From Blasia pusilla (Eukaryota; Marchantiophyta; Marchantiopsida; Blasiales), in NCBI GenBank assembly GCA_050084515.1, contig CM114275.1, positions 6,014,001 to 6,078,000 on the forward strand: 64,000 bases of DNA. The letters run 5' to 3'. The position numbers and the translations under genes are program-made. Of this stretch, positions 27,389 through 39,022 are shown piece by piece (within the stretch, counting starts at the first letter, position 1; each line of letters begins with the position of its first letter). The notes under the pieces are model-generated. The model searched no databases. It saw only the letters and a list, made by a program, of their open reading frames with translations, and was not told the origin of the DNA.

Positions 27389-27553
27389 CAATGGATTTGC
27401 ATGAAATGGACTTGCAAACTTGAGTCGCAATAAACATGTAAATTAGCCGCTTTTGGAAAAAAAATGCACTCACAACGGTGCTATCTTAATGCCTCTATCC
27501 CTAGTTATGAGAAACTTTTGGGTTTGCGAGTCCATTTTTGTGCAAGTCCATTG
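27389..27553. repeat. Imperfect inverted repeat, foldback-like
   Basis: Bases 27389-27419 pair imperfectly with 27522-27553 over about 31 bases, separated by about 100 bases. Flanking sequence (gcgagtccctcc on the left, gggagtctcga on the right) extends the symmetry weakly. It is probably an old foldback MITE. Confidence 0.5.
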
Positions 27554-27604
27554 GGAGTCTCGAATTTTGCGAATTTTGGGATTTGTGGGAGTTTATATCG
27601 ATTA

Positions 27605-27865
27605 TTGATGGGCTTGTATGTGTAGGCCCCAACTTCCTCGATCTTCTCTCATTCCCCGCACTTTCCTTTGTATTCTAGATTTTTATGTTTCGTCCTCCCT
27701 CCATCTCCACTCCCTCCCCCTTATTGCCCCACTCGCCCTTGCCCTTGCCTTCCATCATGAACTATAGGTGTGGGCCCCACCTATTACAATCCATGTCCGT
27801 GGACATATCCAGACTTGTCCGTCCATGTCCATCCAAGGGACAAAATAGTCTATTTTTGTGCAACT
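27605..27865 (-). mobile_element. MITE-like element, reverse copy of the 13-kb family (copy B)
   Basis: Read on the minus strand, it starts with a variant of the GGTTGCATA terminus at 27865. It then follows copy A through the tgtccacggacat motif, the ggtggggcccacac block and the purine-rich gagggcgagg-type block. Similarity fades toward 27605. Confidence 0.6.
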
Positions 27866-28894
27866 ATGCTCTAGAGTGCATGCAAAAAAGGATCAATATG
27901 TTCACTTCAAATCGTTGTCACCACATGATGACAATGACCTACGGAGGACTTGGGGGGTGTAGGGGGGGCTCCTAAGTTAGGAGAGGAGCATGGGGCATGG
28001 GTGTTGGCTACATTAACATCCACCAACTACGATCGAGCTTCGTAGGTGTCCAGACTATGGAGGGATTTGGCATGAGATAGGACGAGGAAGAGAGCGGGTG
28101 GATCGACAACCATTGGTAGAGGTGCGGTGGCGTTTTCCTAAAATGGCAAAGAGGACACATTCCTTTTATCAAGGAGGAGAGGAGTTTATTTCAACATGCC
28201 TTTGTATGAATATATCTCTTATCTTGTAGGATCTTAGAATGTAGGGATGGTTACTTCCTAATATAGAGTACTGAATTGACTTTATGAATGCCTTATGCAC
28301 TTTATGAAGTATGGGAAGTTCCCGACTTCTTGGGTTGTGGATGATGTGTGACGGAGCCAAAAGACATGAGATGATGTCTTTAGTGACTATAATTTCTTAC
28401 CATCCATGGTGAGTTCTTCAACCTTTAGTACTCATATAGTGTCTTCTAAATTGTTGTTTTCAACAAAGTTAGTAAATCCACGTTCGGTTACGGTGCAACA
28501 TTATATGTTGCATCCTAGTGATGCCAAGGTGGAGGAGGAGCGGCGATAGGTACGCATGCCAACGTCAACCTGATCAGATCTGTGTATAGTATTGTATGGG
28601 GTTATTGTAGGAGAGGACCGTTTGGATGATGGCTCCTGCAGCAAGGAGGAGGTGGATCAAAAGGATGAGGAGATATGCCTAACAGAGCGTCTAGAGGCTC
28701 TAAGCCGAGGTAAAGTAGGAGGTCCTTATTGAGTAGTGCACCCAATGTCTCTTCTCTAATTGCGGTTGGAAAAATGAGTCTAGCCATGCCTCTCTTATAG
28801 CCATGTTAAAGTATTCTTGGGATTAACTCTTTGCCTCTTGGCACTATCACTCGACTCCATTCAGTTATCTTTCGCCCCCGATGACTCTGACCAA
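27866..28894. other. Intergenic DNA, no gene recognised
   Basis: Mixed composition with short frames on both strands and no protein content I can identify. Confidence 0.3.
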
Positions 28895-29190
28895 CTAAAC
28901 ATATAGCTCAGATGAGAAACATAGGAAGATTTTCTACACAACCAACAGAAGAAAATGGGAAAAGATATATTCAAATCCAGAGGTGGAGATTGGGAAGTAC
29001 CTTAGAGTTTACGACTGGCGATGCTACAACAATGGCTCGATCTATATAGACGTGATATGGAAAGTGGGATCTAAGTTTAGGGTTTAGCACTCAAAGGGAA
29101 TGCATGTGCACTCGTAGAAGTTCCTTGATCCCCTCCACATCCTCGATGTGCTAAGGAAAGCCAATGAAACACATCTAAACTTGAGACGGT
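28895..29190 (+). pseudogene. Decayed coding-like segment of unknown origin
   Basis: One plus-strand frame beginning about 28911 reads a protein-like stretch including FYTTNRRKWEKIYSNPEVEI and GKYLRVYDWRCYNNGSIYI. It is interrupted by a TAG near 29085 and another near 29115, then continues KFLDPLHILDVLRKANE. The residue mix looks like former protein, perhaps from a transposon. I do not recognise the family. Confidence 0.3.
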
Positions 29191-29984
29191 GAATAAAAAA
29201 CTCAAGATCACCTAAAAAAATTAGTGACATACGAGAATTCCACAATCATAACCTCTCGCATGTTGTGGAATAAATTAGTGTTTCTTTAAGACACAACAAG
29301 GAGCACACATATCCAAGTTTGTCACCAAAAAAATCTAACTATCCCCAAAGGCACACAATGGATTTCCCCAAATTTTCTAGCAACCTTGAAAGCTCAAAGC
29401 TCTCAATGCACAAACCGAATTTTGGGTCCCAATCCAAAACTAGTCCACTCCCAAAGGAAAACGAGGAAACCATGAAGGAAATGAGATGAATGTGAGTTAA
29501 TTAGGGGTTATTCCCCCACTTATGAGCCACTTGTGGTCCCTTTGCTTATGGGTTTATGTTTCAAACCCATTTTAGGAGTTGGGAAGGGGGAAGGTGGGCT
29601 CACACGTAGCCAGATACAACTGAGAGAACGCCACATGTCCGTAAAAATTTTCGGGATGTGGCCCAAGCATGGGCCGAGTGCAAGAACATGATAACAATTG
29701 TGGGGTGCCATGTGGTGGTCGATAACTGGTTGGAATGCTAGGCATGATGCAGGATCGCGCACGGGCGCAAGTGCAAGTGAGGAAGCAAGCCAATCGTGGG
29801 TTTTGGCCCGCGCGGGGACTAGGTGTGAGTCAGGACGCGGACGTGTTCCATGCTCAATGTGGGTTGGATGCAACCAATGGGAATGGTACATCTTGGAAGG
29901 GCATGCGGGTCTGACGCGGGATATAAATTGGGCAGAAAAATAAGGGTGCTGAGAAATTAGGACGAGGGACGCGTACGCTCAAGT

Positions 29985-30081
29985 GTAGCAATGGGCACCC
30001 CTGGCCCGTGAGGTCCGCACAGACATGTCCATATTCATGACGGATATAAAGCCACAGACATAGATATATCCGCGTGCAACC
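29985..30081 (+). mobile_element. Right-end fragment of the 13-kb MITE family (copy C)
   Basis: The fragment ends gtgcaacc at 30081, like the right terminus of copy A. It contains acagacatgtcc and a following agccacagacataga block in the same order. The left half is missing or unrecognisable. Confidence 0.45.
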
Positions 30082-32529
30082 TTGCTCTCAACATTACGAC
30101 TAGAGTGTGGTTGTGGTGTGGCTCCTAGGATTTGCAAACTCGTTCCAACTATAGTAGTGATGTCGATCTTCGTCAATGAAAATTTAAAAGTTAGGGGATT
30201 GCACACTAGAAACACACTCAAACATTGTTGGATTGATTGCCTCGTTTCCTACATTCATCTTTGTGATGCTAGTGAGTAAGTCGGAAGTTGCAAAACTATC
30301 AACATATCTCACAATGCAATGCCCAAAAACTTAAAAATTGGCATCGTCAAGTAATCTCATTTAAATTGGACATGAAATGAAATTTTGGGGTTCCTAATGA
30401 TTCGAATAATTGTTTTTAGTCAAATCAAGATCGTAAGAATAGTAAAGTATCTTTCACTGGATAAGAAATGAATATTAAGATATGCTGTAAATACACTTAA
30501 TATCTTATCTACCTTCTTCCTTGCTCCACCTCCTTGTATGGAAAATCCTTATGAGGGCTCTTTGCATTATCACAAAATATGTGGGCACAAAAAGGAGTCT
30601 CACGTGAGGTTCCCTTTTTGTGGGCCCAATGGTTGTCAAATGGGATAAACTCCTCTAAAATATTAGCCTGATCTCGATGGGGCATACCCGTACAAAATAT
30701 GAAGGAGATATATGATTCATACTATGTAATAGAGATATTCCATATCTAACTTCATATAGAATACATAGATTGAAGATAATAATATGGAAGAATAAGTTAT
30801 ATAATTATATTTGTGTATCAACACCTCATTCATTGCCCTAAATACTTGCTCTTGCATTTGTAGAGATGTATGTAAATTATGCATGTAAATCGAGTAAATT
30901 ATCATATAGTAGAATATTCAAGTCATCTACACCAAAATTTATTAGGGTCTATGACACTCTAGTTACTCAAAGACGCCCACCATATATATAAATATGGACA
31001 TATGCACAACATAAAAATACATCGCAAATACCCTCCATGCTGCCTTGGCCAAAATTTTGCATGCCATAGATAGTGGATGCATGCAATTAAGCTATATGAT
31101 GATGACAATAAATTTGCATGCATATGCATGTCACATTACCAACCTCTTGGAAATCCCTCCCTAGGATCTGAGACGCACTATAGCTAGTCTGTTCCATCCG
31201 GCTAGTGGAATCATATGTGTCTCAAGCCATATGGCTTGCACCACCACCTGGTATGGTTTGGAAGGATTATGTGCATAATTTCATTCTACTTCACCTTTCA
31301 AATAAAGATGGGAAATTGGACCCAAGCTTGATAGCAGAACCCACAAGCTTATGGTGCATCTTTTATGAATGAGTTAATTGTGAGGCCACCATGCTAGTCT
31401 ATGATGGGTGTTTGAGAGGGTGGCACATGTTATGTTTGACTCTACTTATTACTAGAGTTCCTTAAGCTCAATGGTAATCCCAAATGAACATATGATAGGC
31501 ATTTTTGGATCTAGACTTGTTAGAATGTTGTTTCCAAGTTGATGAGTTTTGTGGATGATGACTACAATAATAGGTATGCACATAAAAATTATAAATGTTA
31601 GTTATATCTACTTGACATACTCGGATAGCGTGGATGTCGACACTCTTAGGTTGAGAATGATATATTGGGATGCTAGAGGAACTTGCGTATGGAGATTACA
31701 TGGATTCAAACCAAACTTCTACTTTGAACCCAAATGGTTGCACCTACATTCTTGGCATGATTATCTCACCTCCTCAATTAGGAAAGAATACAAATGGGTT
31801 CATACAAAAAATAATAACACCAAAGTAAATATTAAGAAGCTCCAAAATATCTCAAAAAAGTAAAATCAAAGTGAAAAACTCTCCTACATGTTAATAAAAT
31901 GATACATACAAATATGATTTCTTTCGTGCTTACAATTGAACGCCCTGCTCTTCTCCAAAATTCCCCATTGGTATGAGTTAAAACCCTTTTGGTGCCAAAG
32001 ATGAATTGCAAGACCATATGGGGTTTGCCTCAACACAAGCTGTCTACATCTTGACCATGATCATGCCCCTCACTGCGATGCTGATCGTCATGCAATTTAC
32101 AGTTTGGTTAGTATTCATTTGATGGCACATAGTTTGACGCGGTCATGCTCCAAGATAGCAAGGGTTTAAATATTGCACCAAACCCACCCTTCTCTATGAG
32201 GGAATCCGGACGCCTGCACCCTAATTCCTACCAAACACTAAACAAGAATTGTGTTGCAAAGGCTGAATAGGAGAAATATGGCTTGTAAAACCCCTCTCTC
32301 CCTTTCTTCTACCCTTGGGGAGAGGAAAAAGCCCTTTCCCCAAATATAGCCCTCCAAATGGTAATATGCATGCACAAGTTACCGGGTGATCGTGAACCCT
32401 AATTTGGTCAATAAGTCATATGATCAAAAATAGCAAAAGAGGGAAGCTTTTAGAAAGGATGATCCTAACACAATGAGCCTTTCGTCAACCTCATGTGATG
32501 CCTTAGGACAAAGTTAAACCCAAAGAGTC
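30082..32529. other. AT-rich intergenic DNA
   Basis: No gene recognised. The 104-codon frame at 31549-31863 is the longest but carries no known motif. Confidence 0.35.
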
Positions 32530-32592
32530 CGTTGACCCTCTTTGCCATCGACACAATAGAACTCTACGTATCGGCTAATTAAGATGTGATAG
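32530..32592. repeat. Direct repeat, first unit
   Basis: About 63 bases are clearly related to 33195-33257, sharing gaactctac and tatcggctaa. The pair is separated by about 0.66 kb. They could be the same part of two LTRs or a local duplication. Confidence 0.6.
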
Positions 32593-33194
32593 TTGTTAGC
32601 TGCATACACATCGTTGTATAATCCACATAGCTGATCACATCTACACAACACAAAACACTAATCTTCCCAACACACAGGTAAATTCATACACATAAAAAAT
32701 GAACTCATGCATGTACATCGAGACCACACAACTGGCCCCCTAATTGGCAGTTGGGCTCTAGATAGCATACATCACCTCCATATGACATGATTGACTACCC
32801 TATGCACATCTAGGACATAACCATCATCATGTGGGAACTACATCAAGAGATGGGATTAGACACGACATATACCACCCTTTAGAAAAACCATCACATACCA
32901 ACATGGTAGCTACATCCCTCATAGATCCACACAACATACACCTCAAGCCCATAGATACCACTCCCAAGCTTGGATTCACTGTCTCGTCCACATTTGGAAG
33001 ATGGCGTGACGTATAATTGCGCACATGATCCTTGCAAATCATACCATCATATCCCTCCAACATAAGGACTCCGGTCGGTAATACCTTCCACACATGCAAA
33101 ATCTTGCACCCGATCATGAGATCTAGCGTTGTGGATGTCGCTTGTTGTAAGTACACCTCATTACCCGATTGAACACCTCATTAACATGATGAGT

Positions 33195-33474
33195 CTATGA
33201 TCCTCTATGCCGTCGATACGGTAGAACTCTACCTATCGGCTAACTAAAATATGATAGGTGAGACATAGGGTTGATGCCTTTATTTCCTTTGTAGTGGAAG
33301 GTTTTGGTCACTTATATGTGTCTTTTGATACTTTCCTAAAAACATGTGTTCACCATTCACTCGAGAATAATCAAGTAACCCTTATCGCAATCCTTCTCTT
33401 TCAGTTATCATTACTTCTTATTGACAATGGATTTCAGTAGCATTATAACGTGCGCGAGCTTTGGCATTGATACG
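33195..33474 (+). mobile_element. LTR-like fragment
   Basis: The first 63 bases match 32530-32592. The rest (from about 33315) resembles 46490-46663. Both contain a gtctttttgatacttt-like block and both end in a ttggcatcgatacg-like sequence after a gcgcgagc/gcgctcaag block. Recurrence at two distant sites in one orientation suggests a retroelement LTR or its boundary. No coding body is attached here. Confidence 0.4.
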
Positions 33475-35236
33475 TTGGTTGAAGTGGTTGGTGGTCACTA
33501 CTCATCTCGTCAACCATTCACATCTTACTAACCACTAGTATTCGTGTCAAATTTATTTCAAACAATGAATTTTGTGACTCGTTGAATTATTTTTGGTATC
33601 TATTTATTGCCACTTCTTTTTGCAAATATTTATTCCTTCCCCTCTTAGCATGTTCTTGATTTTTTTCTTATCTACTTGGGAGGACCGTTTTCTTAATAAA
33701 ATGACATTTTTTTTACTAATGTTTACGACCCCTACTATGAGGACGTAAATTCCGCATTTGAATCTGGTGCGCACACATCGCCTACGGAAGCAGAGGAAGG
33801 ATAGACACCAATATCCCATTTGAGCATCCGTGGTACTACCTTAACCGTTAGATTAGTGTGAGTCATGGCCCACTGTATGGGGATATGTTTGGCGTAGTGT
33901 GTCGGGATTTGTTTGGCAAACCGCGTTTCATTGGGTTCATTTAGGGTTGGCTTGTCTGAAGCGGAAGGCTTGAATTGGAAAAACAAACAAAAAACCAGGA
34001 GAATCGTAGGTAGAGTACTAAAGTGGCTGGCGAATAGGGTTACCTCTTTTGGTCGAATGGTTGTTTCTTGCGTACGTCAAGGAGCTCATCGCAAATACGT
34101 GTTTGGCTACCTCGGAGCCAAAGTGGACTGAATTGAGATGAACGAAAATTTTTTGATCAGGAATTTCTTGTTTGGGCTACCTCGGAGAAGGATCTGAAGC
34201 AAATTCGATGAATGAATGAGTGCGTCAATGAAGTGAGGATAGGTGAAAATTGTGGGCCAATTTGGGGAGGCTCATCAGTGTGATGCGCCGATGGATGTAA
34301 TTGAATGACTAAATTTATGCGGCCTAATTTTGGGTTATCCCAAGAAAGATCTCCCTACCCTTCTTCACAATGTTTCCTATTTTTTTGTTACTTGTTTTAC
34401 TACCTTTGTGCTGCACTCTTCTCTATGTGATTTTTTCTGGAGCTTAGCTCGCAGTATGTATGTTTCGGCGGTGACCTGATGTTTCATCGCTCCTCTGCCA
34501 CTTTGTGGATTTTATTCATTCTTTCTGCACTCCTATCTTCAACAATGCTTCCATGACGATCGAGAACGTTGGTCCTGGTACTCGTTATTTGTGCCACAAT
34601 GCGCAATGGCGATAAGGAGTTCGCATCTTGACACAATTCCCACAATTATACCAAACTTAATTCTATGCATTTTTGGCCCTTCGTGTCATCGCTGGTGCCG
34701 CCAACACTTTCACTGGGTGACACTTATGGGGGCTTACATCTATATCGTTTGTTCTTGGGTGCAAGCACATTTGTTCTTCCTTTCCTATCTCTATTGGCTG
34801 CTAGTGATTACTATCATCATGGTGAGTCTCTTTGTATCTTACCTCATGGGTCCTTTTGAAGTGACACAAACATAGTTAGGACTCTCTTACTTGGATACCA
34901 AGAGCTACAATCAATTTTTTCCTCAACTTAGGGCAAGGGTCCGTTAGTATTAATCCAATCTTGCTGAGTGCTAACCTTTCAAGTCATTCTGTTCATACTT
35001 GCATGCACAACAACTGGTTTGTCATGGGTTCTATAAGTGCTTAGTGCCTTTGGTGTAAACGTATACATAGAAATATATTCAAAAGCGTAGAGTGCATTAT
35101 TGATGAAATTCAGAGGCATGTTGTCGCAAACCTTTGGAACCAAATTCACGCGAGTGAAATCATATCCAAGGCACTTGATGTAATTGGTCCTCATATGCAA
35201 TCTGAACTATGCCTATAATCATTCGTCGGCCCTATT
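33475..35236. other. Intergenic DNA before the helicase relic
   Basis: Several short frames occur, for example 34591-34875 plus and 34979-35200 minus. None shows a motif I can name. The minus frame lies next to the helicase relic and could belong to the same element. Confidence 0.3.
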
Positions 35237-35923
35237 GATCAACATGGTAACCTAAGCAATCCTATCCAACTAGGGATAGAGCCAACGTTGCCTCTCCATT
35301 TTCTGAATGAAGAACAAGCATATCTATATAATAAGATTAGGACATTATTATCTGGCTTGGTTTTGATAACTCGTGCACCTGGATGTGATAAGGCATTCTT
35401 CATTAGTTTCATGTATACATTATGGTTGTTGCACTTTATTCCCACACTTTTCACAACCACTGCTGGAATTGATACAGTGCAGCTCCATAGCAGTGCTATG
35501 ACAATACATTTAGCATTTGGAATACTAATGAAAGGCGATCTCCCTAGTATGAAAAGAGTCTCAAATCAGTCCATGGGCTTGAAAGATGCCAAAGTTGTTG
35601 TAATTGATGAGTATTCCATGCTTACACCTGAAATTCTCCAAATAGTTGGTATGAGGTTACATGAGGTGTGCCCATCATCCGATCGCGACACTTTTTCAAC
35701 TAAGCTGGTTGTGCTAATAGGTGACCTTTGTCAGTTGCCCCCCATGTGTCGTCATAACAATCAGCCTATCTGCCCTGTCTATCACATTTATTCCTCTCCA
35801 TTCTATCCTAGTATCACCAAGTTTACTTTACATACTACTATAAGGCATGTTACTGATCCACAGTTCTTAGACTTCCTTTCTCACGTCAGGATTAGATGTC
35901 CTACACAGGATCAGATAGATTAG
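35237..35923 (+). pseudogene. PIF1/Helitron-type helicase relic
   Basis: The frame encodes a superfamily 1 helicase segment. It has FLNEEQAYLYNKIRTLL, a degenerate Walker A at 35371-35394 (APGCDKAF, where GKT/S would be expected), then GIDTVQLHSSAMTIHLAFGI, Walker B VVVIDEYSML at 35594-35623, and IGDLCQLPP shortly after. It ends at TAG (35921-35923) inside the conserved run that follows QFLDFLSHVRI. The C-terminal helicase motifs are missing from this strand. The damaged Walker A, the early stop and the scrambled duplicates downstream show it is inactive. PIF1-like helicases in plant intergenic DNA are often from Helitrons. A host-gene pseudocopy is the alternative. Confidence 0.75.
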
Positions 35924-36570
35924 TGCTATTTGAATGAAGGCACATCATACCTGTTCCTCTCCATTCAAATAGCATGGTTATTAAAGTAACAAGAAAACAT
36001 TTATTCTTCAGGAGAGGCATCTGGTGCACATCATTATACTAGGATAGAATGGAGAGGAAGAGATGTGCATACATGTGAAAAAATGTATTAAAGTAAAAAG
36101 AAAAAATGTAGGTTACATGAGGTGTGCCCATCATCCGATCGTGACCCATTTTCAACTAAGCTGGTTGTGTTAATAGGTGACTTTTGTCAATTGCCCCTCG
36201 TGTGTTGTCATAACAATCAGCCTCTCTGCCCTATCTATCACATCTCTTCCTCTCCATTCTATCCTAGTATAATGGTGTGCTATAATGGTGTGCCTTCATT
36301 CAAATAGCATTCACGCTTGTAAATACAATCTATAATGGTTGCCAATGCACCATTGGCAGCCTGGTTTGCTAGATCAGTGTTCGATGTGAGCATCACCACT
36401 GTACATCCAATGGCTAAGAATTGCAATTCATGAAAGTGATCATCGGAAATCCACTTATTCAATTGAGGATTAGGAGAGGCATCTGATGCACATCATTATA
36501 CTATGATAGAATGGAGAGGAAGAGATGTGCCTTCATTCAAATAGCATAGTTGTTAAAGTAACAAGAAAAA
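35924..36570. repeat. Scrambled duplications of the helicase relic
   Basis: A second partial copy of the helicase segment is at 36113-36275 on the plus strand. A piece from further along the helicase lies inverted at 36280-36462 (minus strand, FLAIGCTVVMLTSNTDLANQ). A 59-base unit starting ggagaggcatctg occurs at about 36010-36068 and again at 36471-36530. Its reverse complement overlaps 36238-36275. A block around gtgctatttgaatgaaggca at 35925 recurs inverted near 36290 and 36530. The result is a nested set of direct and inverted repeats at every junction. Confidence 0.7.
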
Positions 36571-36741
36571 ATTGCTACCCTACGGCATGGGCCTAACCAA
36601 AAAAATCATAAACATATGTTCCCACTTATGTTGGGGTATGCAATGACAAGCCACAAAATCCAGGTTCTAACTGTAAAAGGAAAATGTTTGCTATAGATCA
36701 TATCAACATTTGCAGTTGGACTTTGTCTATGTCATGTTATC

Positions 36742-37361
36742 TTATGTAAATAGTAGATCCCACTTGCAAATACTCGGTTCTCTAGTGCCTATGGATTTCC
36801 AGGTATTTGGCCACCACACATAACATTGGTCAGTCAAGTGCATGCCAGAAAGATGGCGAGCAACGATGGGATATAAAGAGGCCGTGCGAGAAGATTTAGT
36901 GAACCAACAAATATGTATGCGATACAAGATTTTGACATGCCATCGATCGGGACACCAGAGCAAAATCCAATCCTGCTTAGCGACAATAGTTCCGAAAAAA
37001 CATAAGAAACCATGGCCAACTCCATCTACGTAGTCTGTACTGAACCAATTTGATCGACACAGCAACCACGACAACTAGGTTTGTGAATCTATTTGTGTGA
37101 TAACTGCCTTATAGTTTGTGTAGCAACATGCCATACTGATCCACATATCTTTAGGTACAAAAGTCCTATATCGACTTTGCTAAGATGATCCTCGATGACA
37201 TGCCTACCCTCCTTGACGAGCCAAACATCCAAATCTACATCTTGCCTACAGATTCTCAATTGAGGTATGGGAACAATCTTGGCTTGGATTAATTGTACTT
37301 GTATGATGGCATCACAAGTCGAAAAGTCAACCGGATGATAGACTAGCAGCTTGGGCAGCAT
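36742..37361 (-). pseudogene. Antisense coding-like frames beside the helicase relic
   Basis: Two consecutive minus-strand frames, 37361-37089 and 37074-36742, have protein-like composition. The first includes DVDLDVWLVKEGRHVIEDHL, and the second includes FFGTIVAKQDWILLWCPDRW. They run in the same direction as the inverted helicase fragment at 36280-36462. They may be exons or remains of one mobile-element protein. I do not recognise a family. A replication-protein-like accessory ORF of a Helitron is one idea, not shown. Confidence 0.35.
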
Positions 37362-37474
37362 TATTCAAAGACTTAAGAAAATAGCTGCGAGCAATAGGTA
37401 CTTATTTCTACAAGTGTTTGCTCCTCCATGTATATATTTTAGGCTTTTGCTATCTATTTCCTATCTCTGACACG

Positions 37475-37918
37475 GTTGTTCCTGATTGGCGCAAGTGGTT
37501 GTGTGTAGGCATACAGAAGGAGATCATGACTTACAAGAGAGTTGAGTTCAACGAAGTTAAGCTCACATGCCAGCAATCCGCAAATCACCATGCAAGGCTA
37601 AGTGGCGGTATTAAACCGGACCAATTTCAAGAGTTGCGCATCCTCATGAAGCTTCCACTCTAGATGTTGATAAACTTGTTGGCACCAAAGGCTCCTCCAC
37701 TGCTTGAACGGATGAAGGCAGCTCGTGAAGTCGGAGCTATTGTTGATGTGCCTAAAGACAGTAGCCCCCTTGCTGATCATGGCCCAGATTTGACTTCTCA
37801 GTTTGTTGAAGATCCCCTGCCTGCCTATTGTTCAACCCCCTCTCATTTTTATAATTCAGGCACTTCCTACCAAAATCCAAAACTTCACGAGTCACCTAAC
37901 AAAAGGAAGTGTGTTTGA
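37475..37918 (+). pseudogene. Decayed ORF, possibly from the same mobile element
   Basis: One frame continues through a single TAG at 37661-37663. Before it reads VVPDWRKWLCVGIQKEIMTY and more. After it comes a Pro/Ser-rich segment ending ESPNKRKCV before a stop. The protein-like composition on both sides of the stop suggests a former gene. Family not recognised. Confidence 0.35.
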
Positions 37919-38764
37919 CATCTTTCCAGTGCATGTACGTTTTATGCTCTTCACATATATTTTCTCATTGTACTATGAAATATTTATTTTCAATCATCCT
38001 TTTTGCTGCTCTTCTAATATCTGTTTGCTTGGATGATTGAGTGTCGTAGGTTTCCACCATATCAGGAACCATCACTAGCATATGCTACCTATGTAAGGGT
38101 TATTGAAGTATGGTTGAACTTATTTTTTACACTCTTTGCTGCCCCTGGATTACGTTGCTTCTTAAGAGTAAATATTTGTTGCACAACATGCAATCTACAA
38201 AAACAATCTTGCCAATTAAACTAAATATTGTTGTCATGAACTACTAGCAGTTATGCTATGTTCTCGCGACCCTCATGTGTATGGTGTTTCACATATATTG
38301 ATTTTGGCTCTTCTTTATGCTCATGTACTTTGCACATGCATACTGAGTGCACAACTTTTCTCATGTCGAGGCTTTTGTAAGGTCGTCATTTGGACTTAAT
38401 AATGACTTCACAAGCTTTTTTTAACACGCCTCAGTCATCTTGAAACAGAGATAACTTCTTAACAATCTTGCGTCGCTAACATCGATATGTATAACCTTAC
38501 GTGTTGTATCATACATTTTAACTTAGAGTTGTTGACCTTATTGTTGCAATAATGCTGATTGGTGCTATACTCTAGTCTGGGAATACCATATGAACAAGTT
38601 CCATCATATTCTTCTGTTGTTTTTGTGTATTTTCCTTTTCCAAGGCATGAGCTCAACAAACGACCATATTGAGAGTTGCTACCGCATATGCACTTGTGTC
38701 AACCAACTATGCTACCACAAATAAGCGTTGAAGAAGGCGTCCTTCTCACAACACGAAGGTTAAT

Positions 38765-39022
38765 TTGCCTAGCGTGAGTGATCCCATATATTTTAGGGAC
38801 AGTGTGCCTATAGGGCTCTTTGGCGCGGGACTAAAAAATATAGGCGGTATTCATGATCATTTAGATGAGTCTGAGCGCCACAATGATATTTTGCGTACAA
38901 TGATGTGGAATGTGGCTGAAGATGAAAACTACAATACCAATAAGATTATTGCTATGCAGGGCCAGATAAGGTCGGTAAACACTAAAATATTGTCTCTCAA
39001 GGCATTGCTCCGACAAGTATGA
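38765..39022 (+). pseudogene. C-terminal coiled-coil-like ORF fragment
   Basis: An 85-codon frame reads IYFRDSVPIGLFGAGLKNIG and then a polar helical tail ending LSLKALLRQV before a stop. It looks like the last exon of a lost gene or transposon protein. It is in the same frame register as the decayed ORF 0.85 kb upstream, but no link is proved. Confidence 0.3.

Noticed and set aside
29520-29943. Overlapping frames of 81-123 codons on both strands
   Set aside because: Similar-length frames on both strands with no motif suggest locally stop-poor sequence rather than a gene.
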